NCBI RefSeq assembly: GCF_031755915.1
Contig: NC_083388.1
Span: forward strand, 8,617,001-8,681,000
Origin: Ziziphus jujuba
Taxonomy: Eukaryota > Streptophyta > Magnoliopsida > Rosales > Rhamnaceae
DNA length: 64,000 bases
Direction of reading: 5' to 3'
The notes under the pieces were generated by a model that worked only from the letters and a program-made list of their open reading frames with translations, searched no databases and was not told where the DNA came from. A program made the translations under genes and the position numbers. Numbering within the stretch: position 1 is the stretch's first letter; every line of letters begins with the position of its first letter. Positions 11,695 to 25,208 of the stretch are shown here, piece after piece.

Positions 11695-13925
11695 AAGCAC
11701 TATATGACAGAGAGGTTAAAAAAAAAAAAAATCAGCATACGGTCGCTTGGCATCACACAGCGTCGCCGCTATCAGTCATCCTGACCATGGAGGGGGGCTA
11801 CTGATGCTCACTGTATATTATACCTTGCCAGCCCTCGGGTTCAATGGCATCCACAGGACAACCCTATAAACCTATATGCTAATCATATCTACATATACAG
11901 TACAGAACACCAGTACTGTATGATGCATCTAAAAATCATAAAATCAGTATATTTTCCAAATCTTGAAATCTCATAAATAATACTGGATTAAATATCTCTT
12001 TTAAAATCCATATAATCCACATATTTTTAAACCATCATCGTAAATCCATCATGATAAAATTTCATTCTCATAATCTCATTGATGAATATACCAAATTTCG
12101 AATGGCATAAAATCAAACCCTTAATATTTAAATGCATAACAATATTTTTGAAGCATAATATTTTAAAACAATATTTTTCTCAAATCCTCAAAATCAATTT
12201 AAATCAACATATTGTTAAAACCACGTAAAATTCATACATAATTAAATTCCACAATTCCTCAATACCATAAAATAAATTTTATAATTATTTCAATGCATAA
12301 TAAATTTAAATAATTATTTTCCTTCAAATCCGAAAAATCAATCCATACCAAAAACAATATTAAAACCTCATGAAATTCATATATTTTTTAAATCACGTAA
12401 ACACATTTATCATGCATCATAATTTCAACATTTACTCAATAATAATTTAATAAAAATTAAATTCATACTTTCTCAATAATCAAAATATGATTTTTATGCA
12501 CATATATTTTATTTCACCCCAAATTTGGCATCAAAATTTTCAAATAGAAATTTATAAATTTTTCAACACATAAAATATTAAATCCAAATATTTGATTATC
12601 ACAAAATATATATAATTTAACACCCGAAAATAAATTTGAACTCACCTCAAGCACACGTATCAATCAAGATCCTCAATGGGATTGGTTCCACAACTCACAC
12701 GTGTTCCTAAAATACCAATATCACACAAAACCAATGAAATTAATATTTTAATCAAGCAAATTATACACGGTTACTTGGGAGAGCTAACACAAACATTAAC
12801 CAAAATTCACAAACAATATACTGAAATGAAGCTCACGATGCAAGGATTACAAATCAGGTTTTACCTTTCGGAGATCGAACCTGTGGTGGCTAGAATCTCA
12901 CCGGAAAGGTCTCGGATCTAATATCCACAAATCTCACAATCCGACAAGAATTAAGGGAAAAGGATCCCGGATACAGAATCAAGGGGGTTAAATTAATGAG
13001 AAAAGATAAGTGGGGTCACCAAGAACTCACCGGAATCAAGTTTTCCGGTGAGCGGCCGTGCCCATCGGTAAAGCCCACCACTGACGGCGCGTTCGGTGGC
13101 CAATGATCTTGATTTTTAGTGAGGAGGTAGATTGGAGGGTGGATAACTCAATGGATTGGCAGTGTAGAAAATAGGTGGCTGGTTTGGGATAAATTGGCCG
13201 GAGAAGGAAAAGGCACCACCAATGGAAAATGCCTCGATCTGGGAGCGTCAGTGGTCAATTGGCGGTGAAATTTGGGCTGCCGGCCTGAAATGGAAGGGCG
13301 GTGGTGGTGGTTAGGTCTGTGTACTATTTTGGTCATTGGAAAATGGGTAACGGCAGTGGTTGATTTTCACTCTCTCTCATCACTCTCTCTTCCCTCTCAC
13401 CCCACCTCTCATTTTAGCCAATGAAAATTGCCCGTGGTGCTACTGTGCACACATGGGTTGGTCCAAAAATATGACACGTGGCATAGTATCATTGGACACT
13501 GTGCACACACTTAGATCAACACATTTTAAATGTTGTCTTGGAAAAATTTTATAGGTCCGTAACTTTCTAACCAAATGTCCAAATTAGGCATGCTGCTAAT
13601 TTGTGAACTCGTATCGATGAGTACTTTACAACCATATATGAGTCAAAGTAAAATTTTACAAAAATAAAAAGTCAAACTTGGCACCCTTGAACAATTCGGA
13701 CTGCAACTTGTTTTGCTCATAACTTTCAAACCATAGCTCCGTTTTTGACATGCTACTAGTCTACGAACTCAGGTGGATGTGTACTTCACAACGATACCTC
13801 AATCAACATAGAAGTCTATCTGGATCAAAAATGCAAAATGAGACCCATTTGGTCAATGGCGGTAAAACCCGATCAATCATGGTCAATGTGAGAAAATTTC
13901 GGTGTACTTGGGACGGGGTGCTATG
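11695..13925 (+). repeat. Y2 LTR, right part
   Basis: This continues the Y-family LTR after Copia-1. Landmarks shared with 27400-29350 are GGAGGGGGGC, the CACCAGTACTGTATGA block and, from 13555, two diverged modules each containing TAACTTTC...CTACGAACTC followed by repeated GGTCAA motifs. The open frames inside it (for example 12676-12921 and 13148-13336) do not resemble proteins I know and are probably fortuitous. Confidence 0.7.
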
Positions 13926-15267
13926 AAAACCCTTTGAAATTATGGAGTTACCTAACACAAAATAAAAAAAAAAAAAAAGAATAAAAAAGAAAAAAAGAAA
14001 AAAAGAAAAAGCAAAACAACCCAACATCTCTCTCTGTGCAATTGTTCATTGACGGTGGAATCGCATTTCGTTTGGTGCTTAAGAGTCCAAACTTTTTCTT
14101 TGAATCCATAAAGCTGCCATACCCATTTCTTAATGCAAAAACACCATTCCTATGCAAACGTAAACAATAGCAACTTTTCTCCTATGGAGATGCCTAAAAT
14201 ATTAACTCAGAATGACAACAATAGCAATTCAAATTTTCACTTCTTTCATTATTTGCCTAAAATACCAATTTTCGGTATTGATCTAAAACATCATCAATAT
14301 CGGTGACATTTCCACAATCTTCTATCGAAAACTACCATTTTCGTCGATATTTGTCGATAACGTCAACATTTCCACGACAATTCTTATTGATATTTCTTCC
14401 TCCCTTTATCGGTGCGGATGTTAGTCAAAACCCGATAATTTAATCAGCATTTTGATGATATTGCCTACTTTTTCTTCCTTGCTTGCACCTGCCCCATATA
14501 TTTCTACTCTCCAAACCAAGGTTCAAAATATTAGTACTAATGGAAATATAAGAATAAAAGTACTAAAAATTATCGAATAGTGACAAAATCATATAAAAAA
14601 TTATGAAAATTTATAAAAAAAAAATGAATCTATCATTGAAATTCCATAATAATCTTATTTAATCAATATTTTATTAATTTAACTATAAAAATTGAATAAA
14701 AAATATCAGTGGAAGTTACCATAACACTACCATAATAAGGAATGTTAGGTTAATGTTATGGCTAATTTAATGGATATTACCAATAGACGTTTTCTTACAT
14801 GTAGATGCAATCTTTTTGTGCTCAATTTGAATCTCTATATGAGTTTAATGATCTTTCTAAAAGTTGATGAATATTTTCAAAATTCTGTGAATATTATGGT
14901 GATATTTTGGAAATATCAACACCAGTTATGGGAATTTTGACCAAATAATGAAATAATTGATATGAAACTATATTGATAAAATTTTTTGAAAGAAATTACG
15001 AAAATTTTGTCTTTTTTATTTTATTTATAACTTAAATATTCTATCAACTTAATGAAAGAAAAGAAATTTTGTTGAAATATCGTGCAAATTTTTTATATTT
15101 GAAACCTTGCCAAGCAAATATATATATATAATAGTTCTACAGTGCGGACCGTCTATATGCGGACCATATCAAAATCGATATTTTAAAAAGTATCGGCTTT
15201 ACTGTGTATGCTGTGTACACATACACAGCGTTGTTAAGCGGTTTGTGCATGGAAAAATTGATAAGAA

Positions 15268-15423
15268 ATTTGAGTTTATAGGATCAAAAACTTTTTTGCT
15301 TCCTATGGTAGTCAAGCGGTTAGTGCTTGGAAATTTTATGTATTATTTGAGTTTATAGGTATCAAAAACTTTTTTGCTTCCTATGGTAGTCAAGCGGTTT
15401 GTGCTTGGAAAATTTATGTATTG
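15268..15423. repeat. Tandem duplication of about 79 bp x2
   Basis: The phrase TTGAGTTTATAGG...ACTTTTTTGCTTCCTATGG...CAAGCGGTT occurs twice back to back. The paralogous segment at 51565-51645 has it once, so the tandem step probably followed the segmental duplication. An AT microsatellite follows at 15441-15481. Confidence 0.75.
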
Positions 15424-15446
15424 ATTTGTTTTAATTGGTTTTATAA

Positions 15447-15484
<38 letters not shown>

Positions 15485-15697
15485 CAAGGTTTCAATCGGT
15501 TAGAGGGCGTTAGAGGAATATGAGCAGAAACTATTGCTTCCGGGGAAGCAACGCCTCCCAAAAAAATTAAAAGCATAAATGTTACAAAATGGGAGATAAG
15601 GTAGAAGATTACAGAAAAATAATGTTGAACTACGATGTTTGTTGTTAATTTTTTTTTTCTTACCCCAAAAAATAAATGATCTGACTATTGAGAGCAT

Positions 15698-16100
15698 GGG
15701 CGGATCTAGCTTATGCCCCCCTCTTCAATTTTTTTAATATATTTTATACGTTTTTGTCTTTTATAAATATTTCTTTAAGAATAATAAATAATACCATGTA
15801 GTCCCTATAGAATAATGTTACTTCTCAATTTTTAATTTTAATATTATATGAAGTTTTGTGTTCTTTATATTATAAAATATTCTTTTGAAAAATGTAAAAT
15901 TGTTTTACAACATTATTCAATGAAGTTCATTTCAATTTGTTCAAAAATTGTAGCAAATAGATCCTAATTTGAAATTCATTAAACTTTATAAAATACATAG
16001 TTATTAGTTTAATGTAACAAATTATTTTACCGTCACTTTAAAAAATATCTTTTATCATTCAACTATGCCCCTAAACAAAATTTCTGGATCCACCACTAAT
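15698..16100. mobile_element. MITE-like element with imperfect inverted ends
   Basis: An AT-rich segment of about 400 bp starts ATGGGCGGATCTAGC and ends CTGGATCCACCACT, which read as imperfect inverted repeats of each other (RTGGNGGATCNAG). It has no coding capacity. The same element is at 51964-52366 in the duplicated locus, so it was there before the duplication. I could not settle a TSD, and assignment to a superfamily is not possible by eye. Confidence 0.5.
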
Positions 16101-16661
16101 TGAGAGTAATATATTGGAGCCCCCATACATACTGTTTTCAATTATAGTTTGTATATTTAGTTTTATTTCAGATAGCATAATCACCCTCGACTTCTAAACA
16201 AAAGAATAAATGCAGAAAGTGGGAAAAAATGAAATGAATGAAATCGAAACTACATATCAAATTTATATAAGGGGTAGGATAGCTTTGACTTTTGGTCCCT
16301 TTTAGAAAAATAAAAGGAAAATAAAAGTGGTTTCTAAAGGTACAGTGGGCTAGAGGTACCTAATGTTAAAAGGCAAAATGATTTCTTTGTTGTTATTCTC
16401 ATGGAAACTTGCAAGAAATATAGATATCACCAAATATGGAAGAAGAGAAACAATGGAGTTCATGAATCAGATTCTATTAAGTGAAGAAAATATAGAATTT
16501 AGTATACTACCTAGCAAATATGAAGAAATAATTTGTCTGTCTTGGAATATTACATAGTGCTTTGGTTATTATGCATATTGGTTTTGGTTCTACTCTTTTT
16601 GGACTGGTACAATAATTCAGAACTAGAATCATGAACTCATGGTTCTATTTTGGATACATAT

Positions 16662-18504
<1,843 letters not shown>

Positions 18505-18749
18505 TTCTCTGTATCTGCTACCACCTCGGAATCGCCTGAGTAGTTTCAGTGTTTCAAACGATTTATATAATCATGAAAGTGGTGGCTCATGGGTTTGAAC
18601 AAAAAGACTTTGAACAAAATGGAACATTAAATTTGTAGGTTAAGGCTTTGAAAAATCATTAGGAAGTTGATACGTAAGTTCCACTAAAACCCAATCCTTG
18701 TTTCTCTCTCTTACATAGCCGGCCCTGGCACTTTGAAATAGGTTAGTTT
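18505..18749 (-). promoter_or_regulatory. Residual upstream region of SDR copy B
   Basis: Only about 245 bp separate the start codon of copy B from the Copia-2 LTR. A TATATAA string lies within GATTTATATAATC at about 18561-18573 (minus strand also AT-rich), some 60 bp upstream of the start, and could serve as a TATA box. Any promoter element further upstream has been pushed 4.9 kb away by the insertion. Confidence 0.4.
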
Positions 18750-18923
18750 TGAGAAAGTTATTGTTGACTGATAAAGGAAAGTTGTTTTTTATTGAATAAG
18801 AAACTAATATTTATATACATGTACAGTTGGTGTAGATGACTACAAATGAGTAATGATAAAAACTATTTACAACAGATAAGGGAATCTTGAAGATAGACTC
18901 ACGTGAACTACTAATCTCTATCA
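18750..18923 (-). repeat. Copia-2 3' LTR
   Basis: 174 bp, TG...CA, flanked on the left by the TSD AGTTT. The RT-RNase H frame stops at 18911-18913, inside this LTR. Confidence 0.94.
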
Positions 18924-21900
18924 TGCCCCCTCAAGCTAAGTGTGGAAAGAACACTTAGCTTGGGTCGAAGAAACTGTAACCTTTGTTTGGACAGTGGCTT
19001 GGTGAGAGCATCAGCAATTTGCTCTTTGCTGGAAATGTGACACACACGCAGATCACCTTGAGACATCTTTTCACGGACAAAGTGGAAGTCAACCTTGATA
19101 TGTTTCATCTTAGAGTGAAGAACAGGGTTGGTACAAATGTATGTAGCACTCACATTATCACAATAGATGACTGGAACTTGAGGTATAGCTAATTTTAACT
19201 CAGATAACAAAGATCGAAGCCAGCATAATTCAGATGTAGCAGTAGCAACTGAGCGGTACTCAGCTTCAGTAGAGGAACGAGAGACCGTACGTTGCTTCTT
19301 GGACATCCAAGAAATTGGGTTGGAACCAAGATACATGACATATGTAGAGGTTGAAGTACTGTCATCCTTATTACCGGCCCAATCAGCATCGCAAAACGCA
19401 TGAAGAGAGGTGGAAGAGTGACGTGTAAGAAATAAACCAAAGGAACTTGTACCTTTAAGATACCGAAGAAGTCTTTTGACAGCAGCCCAGTGAGTTTCAG
19501 TAGGCTTATGCATAAATTGAGACAATTTATTGACAGCAAACGAAATATCAGGACGAGTCAGAGATAGGTATTGAAGACTTCCAACAACCTGGCGATACTG
19601 AGTGGCATCGGTCATATTAGTTCCATCCATGAGAGTTAGAGTAGCAGAGGTTGACATTGGCGTGGAAACTTCTTTTGCATCTAGCATATGTGTCTTAGCC
19701 AAGAGATCATGAATGTATTTTCTTTGTGTCAGAAGTAGGCCATATGTACGTGAAGTTACCTCAACTCCAAGAAAAAAATTCAAACCACCAAGATCTTTAA
19801 GAGAGAAGACATTCGAAAGAGCTTTAACAAAGGTAGATAGGGCAGAAGAATTATTTCCAGTCAAAATAATATCATCCACATATACCAGCAGATAAAGATT
19901 GATGTCTGAATGGTGAAAAATAAATAGAGAAGCATCAGATATAGAATTGACAAACCCATATGAGAGAAGGAAGGTCTTCAATTCTGTATACCATGCTCGG
20001 GGGGCTTGCTTTAACCCGTATATTGCTTTCTTGAGCTTGCAGACATGGGTCGGCCGAGTGGAATCAATGAACCCTTGAGGTTGCTTCATGTACACCTCTT
20101 CATTTAGATGGCCATGGAGAAAAGCATTGTTAATGTCAAGTTGCCTCAATGGCCAGTTTTTAGTTAAAGCAATTGACAAAACAATTCGGATGGTTGCTGG
20201 CTTTATGACTGGACTAAATGTTTCTGAATAATCAATGCCTGGTCGCTGATGAAATCCCTTGGCAACTAAGCGAGCCTTATACCTGTTTATGGTACCATCT
20301 GAATTTCTCTTAATTCTGAACACCCACTTACTACCCACCAGATTATATTTGGAACTAGGAGGAACCAATTCCCACGTACCATTTTAAACTAATGCATTAA
20401 ACTCATCAGACATTGCAACACGCCAGTTTTCATCTTTGAGCGCCTGGGAGACAGTTTGGGGCTCAATCTCTGAAAGCTGTGAGTGAGAGGTTGCCATATA
20501 GAAATCAGAGAAGAGCTTGGGCTTAAAAATATTATTAAGAGACCTGGTTCGCATGGCATGCGTGCGATCAGTGAATTTTTTTCTTTGTGAGCTCGGTGGT
20601 TTCAGAGGAAGATGTGATGACATGTGAGGAGATATACCATGAGAAAGACCTGCTGCTTCCTGTGGACCAAACAACGGAGGCACTGATTGAGTGGCCTGCT
20701 GTGACAGAGTAGGAAGAGATAGAGAAGGTGACTTAGAAGAAGGAATATCACGTGGGGATAGCTTTTGATAAGAACTAGTGGGAGTAGGTGAAGAAAGAGG
20801 ATTGGATGTAGAAAAGGAAGCATCACGTGGGCATAGATGAGAAGAAGAAGTCTTAGTGGGATTAGGTGGAGAAAGAGAAGTTGATTTAGAAAAGGAGTCA
20901 TCATGTGGGGTTAGGTGGGGAGAAGAATTCCTAGTAGGAGTAGGTGGAGAAAGAGAGGTTGACTTAGAAAAGGAAGGTGCACATGGGAGTCGGTTGTGAG
21001 AAGATATAGAAGAGATAAAGGGAACTGTTGTGTGCTGGCCACACATAGAAGGAATAGATAAATCCCAAGTATTAATATTTTTGGAATTATGGGGATAGAC
21101 CGATTGAGAGTTATATGGGAATATGGATTCTACAAAGGTAACATGCCTAGAAATATAATATTTATTTAGAGATAAATCATAGCATTTATAGGCACTTTGA
21201 TTAGGTTGATATCCTAAGAACACACAGGGTGTGGATGTGGCTTCTAATTTGTGTCTGTTATATGGTTTGATCCAAGGATAACAAAGACAACCAAAAACCT
21301 TTAGATGATGATAATTGGGTGGTTTTTGAAAAAGAATTTCAAATGGGGATTTTAGATGAAGAGTAGGAGTAGATAACCTATTAATTAAATAGACTGCAGT
21401 TTGAAAACCATGAGACCAAAATTTTAATGGTAATCCAGCATGAGATAATATTGCTAAACCAGTTTCCCGAACATGTCTATGATGTCTTTCTGCATAACCA
21501 TTATGCTCTGGTGTATGGGGTGGGGATAAAAAATGAGTTATACCAGTTTGTTCAAAAAAAGATTTTAATTTGATGAATTCACCACCATTATCTGAGTAAA
21601 AAGATATAATATTCGTGTCAAAAAATTTTTCCACATTAGTTTTGAATTTTACAAAAACAGAATAAACCTCAGACTTTTGTTTTAATGGATAAAACCAGAT
21701 ATACTTAGTGAAATGGTCAACAAAAATGACATAATATTTAAATCCATCAATTGAGGTTATAGGTGCAGGACCCCATACATCAGAGTATAATAATTGTAAA
21801 GGTTTAGAACTGGTCATAGAAGAAATATGAAAAGGAAGCTTATGAGCTTTATTACATTTGCATGGATTACAAATAAATGTTTTTGAGGATGAGACAGGCA

Positions 21901-23418
21901 AAGAAAATGAAGAAATTAAATGATTTAAAATTTTATTGGAGGGATAGCCCAAACGAAAATGCCAATCCTTGTAGGAAGTCTTGACACTAGAAAAAGAGAT
22001 AAACGGTGGAGGAACAGTAGAATGGGGAGGAGAAGGCCACTCATAGATACCTCCTTTATTTGGTCCTTGAAGTAGAGTCATTCCCGTTGGTATATCCTTC
22101 ACAATAAAACCAGTGGGTGAGAATTCAATTGTGGCATTGTTATTATGGCAAAATTTAGAAACAGACACCAGATTTCGAGTCATTTTTGGCACACAAAGAA
22201 CATTTGACAGTAGAAAAGATGTATTATGAGCAGGAATATGAGCTGTACCAATATGAGTAATATTTAAAGCATTACCATTGCCAACCATAATTGCATCTGT
22301 TCCATCATAGTCAGAATGGGCATTCAGATTGTGGAGATCATTAGTGACATGGTGAGAGGCACCTGAGTCAAGAAGCCAAGATGTTTGGGGTGTGTTCTGG
22401 ATAGGAATTGAGTGATCCTGCTGACTGGAGTAATAGGCTTGCAGCATTTTGTGAATTCGAGGGGTGGGTAGAAGACCAGGATGGGGATTATAAGTCCACT
22501 GTTGTTTCAATTGTGGACAAAATCTGGCGGAATGACCCTGTTGACCACACAACTGACAGCGCCCTCGATAGCCTCCAAAGGTAGAAGAAGGGGAAAAAGT
22601 ACGAGTAGAATGAGATATGGTACCAAACTTCTTTTGAGGATTGCGAGGGAAGGTGTTAGGACCATTATTTTTATTAGCAACATGAGCAATCATGGGAGAG
22701 TCTTCAGGACTGGAAATATTGGACTTTTGAATGTAGGCTTCATATTCTAGCAAACGTTCATGGAGATCTTCAAATGAAATCTCTGTATCCCTTGATCGCA
22801 AGGCAGCAGAGATTTCTTTTAGATCATGATTTAAGCCATTGAGTACATAAATTGTTATCTCTTCATCTTTGAGTGGTTCATTAAGGCTAATTCATCTGCT
22901 GCGGCTTTGATTTCAAACATATAAGTTGTGATACTGCGTGATCCTTGTGGTCGAACAAGCTTTTCCCGAATTCGAATGATGCGTGATCGAGATGGCTTGG
23001 CATAAGTGAGACATAGCTTGCTCTATAACTCACGGGATGTTTTAGCTGAAGCCACCATTGATGCAAGGTCAGGAGACAGAGAGGCAAGGAGAGATCCAAA
23101 AAGAAGCTGATCTTGCCGAGTCCAAAATAAATATGGCTGGTTGGAGGATTGGGAAGGACAAGGTAGAGAGCCATCAACATAACCGGTAAGTGTGTAACCA
23201 TAAAGGAGAGCATCCCACTGTGCTTTCCAAGTGAAGAAGTTAATTGGGGTGAGCCGAATTGGTGCTTGTGTAGCAACGTTAATGAAGACCAGATTGGCAA
23301 AGTCATAGGTAGGAGTATCAATCAGAGAAGAGTAAGAAGCAGAAGAGATGGGTGTGTGGTCAGCCATAGCAAAGAAAAAAAAAAGGAAGGAAGAAAAAAA
23401 AAATGAAAAATTCGGCAC
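18911..23418 (-). pseudogene. Copia-2 gag-pol polyprotein, three lesions
   Basis: Gag begins at 23418 (MADHTPISSASYSS). A TAG at 23023-23025 interrupts gag where the family would have a Trp. Near 22880 the frame changes just after an LALMN stretch, a one-base indel. The long frame 20384-22801 then carries the CCHC knuckle (C-QL-C...GHSARFC), protease DSGASHH, the integrase zinc site, SDNGGEF and the EHNGYAERHH region. A TAA at 20384-20386 stands where Gln is expected, just before RT. RT and RNase H (18911-20368) contain [16 protein letters not shown] and SSTEAEY. The two nonsense codons fit single G-to-A or C-to-T transitions. The linker after integrase (about 20600-21000) has Ser/Thr/Pro-rich repeats such as SFSKSTSLSPPTPT. 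Confidence 0.93.
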
Positions 23419-23471
23419 AGATTGGATCGGAAAAAAAAAACTCTGTTAGAGCTTTTAATGCTTTGATACCA

Positions 23472-23645
23472 TGAGAAAGTTATTGTTGACTGATAAAGGA
23501 AAGTTGTTTTTTATTGAATAAGAAACTAATATTTATATACATGTACAGTTGGTGTAGATGACTACAAATGAGTAATGATAAAAACTATTTACAACAGATA
23601 AGGGAATCTTGAAGATAGACTCACGTGAACTACTAATCTCTATCA
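23472..23645 (-). repeat. Copia-2 5' LTR
   Basis: 174 bp, apparently identical to 18750-18923, followed by the TSD AGTTT at 23646-23650. Confidence 0.94.
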
Positions 23646-23650
23646 AGTTT

Positions 23651-24009
23651 TTCTATAAATATTTGTTTTAAATAATAAATATAATGGATAAATTTATAAA
23701 TTTTTATTAAATTAAAAGTCTAAAATAAATTGATGTGTTGTATCTATTGAAATAAATGTTGACTATACCAAAATTAGAGTTTTATTGGAGAAATAAAAGA
23801 TAATTATGTTTAAATGCTAGTTAATAAGGAAAATCTAAAACAATAAAAGGGGCTCATTTATTATTGCTATTATTATAATTTAATATTTTCAAAATTTTAA
23901 ACTCTTTTAAACATTCAAAAAAATAAAAGAAATTCTTAAAATATACATTTTGGTAACTTCTTATTTACTATAACTTGATCATCATAAATAAGATAAAGAA
24001 GATAATTAT
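23651..24009. other. AT-rich spacer between Copia-2 and SDR copy C
   Basis: This is the original upstream flank of copy B, displaced by Copia-2. It is AT-rich and has no coding motif. It lies between two minus-strand SDR copies, so distal promoter sequence of copy B may survive here. Confidence 0.5.
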
Positions 24010-25208
24010 AGCCTCCCCAAACTTTTCATCACTGAGATAATGCGCAATGGAAATAAATTAGAGATTACACAACAGGGTCTAGTTTCAAATCATGAAGATT
24101 TTTTAACCAAAAAAATAAAAAATAAAAAATAAAAAATTCCGGTCTTCAAATGAAGTATGTAGGATACAAGCACATATCAACACTAGCTGAATAGCCAAAG
24201 ATGAACAAAGAAAGGAATGTTACAGGTTCAGCCAGTAGGGTCCTGATAAACCAAGATGCAACACAATTACATCTTATATTGTCCTTTGCCAACTTGCATG
24301 CCAAATTTTTTGTCAATTGGTTTATCGCCGCTGAAAAGAGACAACAAAATCAATCACATGCTTTAAAACTATTTTTGCAACATAATTAATGAACAAACAG
24401 AGAAATTGCCTTTTGTTGCAGAATATATGGATCCGGTGTTTATTGATACCACACCAAAAATAGAGGAGACAAAGACAATGGAGCCTGCTCCTGAAGCTTT
24501 CAGAAGAGGATGTGCAAGTTGGCACATGTTGTATGATGAATACCTTTTTAATGGAAAAGCAATAAATTCTAACATTTAAGCAAAGTTGAAGCAAGGTTAT
24601 TCATGAATAGAACAATAATTCATACCTTACTTTTTATATTTTATAAATTTATAGTTTTGATTCACAACGAGCCACCAAGAACCGACTTTGTTTTTTTATT
24701 AGTAAGCCTTTTGTTTTAAAGTTACCAAAGCCTGGTTTGAACCCAGGTTGAGCAAAAGTATGGGAATGGTATTAGCCATCCCACAGGAATCAACTTGGTT
24801 GACCCAATACAAGTCTTGTTTATATTCTGTATCAAGGTAAAAAGTTAAGATTTTGGCTCTAAAAATGATTCGAAAAACAATATAAACAATTTGTTTTTAG
24901 ATGTTAACCTCTTAGAAGGACAGTTTTTCCATAATTTATATGTAACAAGAATACTAACCACTAAGTATGCTGTAAATAAAGATAAAGAGAAAAAACATAC
25001 AATGATGTGAAGTTTTCCATTGAACAGAGATGAAACTTTGTTTATCAACTCCTCTCTGTCTGCTGGAGAAACTAAATCACAGACGGATCCAAACACTTGA
25101 AATTTCTTCATCTCCCATTCATGTAAGCATTGATTAAGTTGATCTTCATTCCGAGAACATGTATGCACTTTTGCCCCTAGACCTGCCAATTCCTCCACAA
25201 TAGCATGC
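24010..25208 (-). pseudogene. Tropinone reductase-like SDR, copy C (decayed)
   Basis: Exon 2 (25001-25208, 208 bp) is open and well conserved. Exon 3 (24410-24529) keeps its 3' part with VFVSSIFG and the YSATK active site, but its 5' half is missing. Comparison with copy E shows a 169-bp deletion with ATGT at both breakpoints, leaving one ATGT at 24526-24529. Exon 4 (24224-24330) has the normal 107 bp but carries replacements such as CVASWF where copy B has SVAPGV. Exon 5 survives only as about 35 bp (24010-24045, reading YLSDEKFGEAI), and its acceptor AG has become AT. No exon 1 is found within 240 bp upstream. The exon 3 donor reads GC instead of GT, as in copy E. The gene cannot make a full SDR. 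Confidence 0.87.

Larger units (their letters stand above)
4474..13925 (+). mobile_element. Long LTR of family Y, copy Y2, interrupted by Copia-1
   Basis: The outer parts 4474-5496 and 11695-13925 together resemble the 2.8-kb solo LTR at 26545-29350: the left part matches its first kilobase (shared GTGAGATNCTAATCATCTCA motif) and the right part matches its 3' end, including repeated blocks ending CTACGAACTC. Without the nested Copia the copy is about 3.25 kb. It is flanked by TAAAA on the left and GAAAA on the right. The duplicated locus at 48371-53207 lacks it, leaving the empty site at about 49289. No internal retrotransposon genes are associated, so it is probably a solo LTR left by LTR-LTR recombination. 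The element ends are degenerate: the right end reads CTATG rather than TTACA. Confidence 0.7.
18750..23645 (-). mobile_element. Ty1/Copia retrotransposon with very short LTRs (Copia-2), broken
   Basis: A 4.9-kb element on the minus strand with 174-bp LTRs at 18750-18923 and 23472-23645 (TGAGAAAG to CTCTATCA) that look identical base for base. The TSD AGTTT occurs at 18745-18749 and 23646-23650. A primer-binding site (minus strand TGGTATCAAAGC, 23460-23471) abuts the 5' LTR, and a purine tract (minus strand GAGGGGG, about 18926-18932) abuts the 3' LTR. Short LTRs and the gag type suggest an Ale-like lineage. The polyprotein has at least two nonsense codons and one frameshift, so this copy cannot encode its own machinery. 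Confidence 0.94.
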
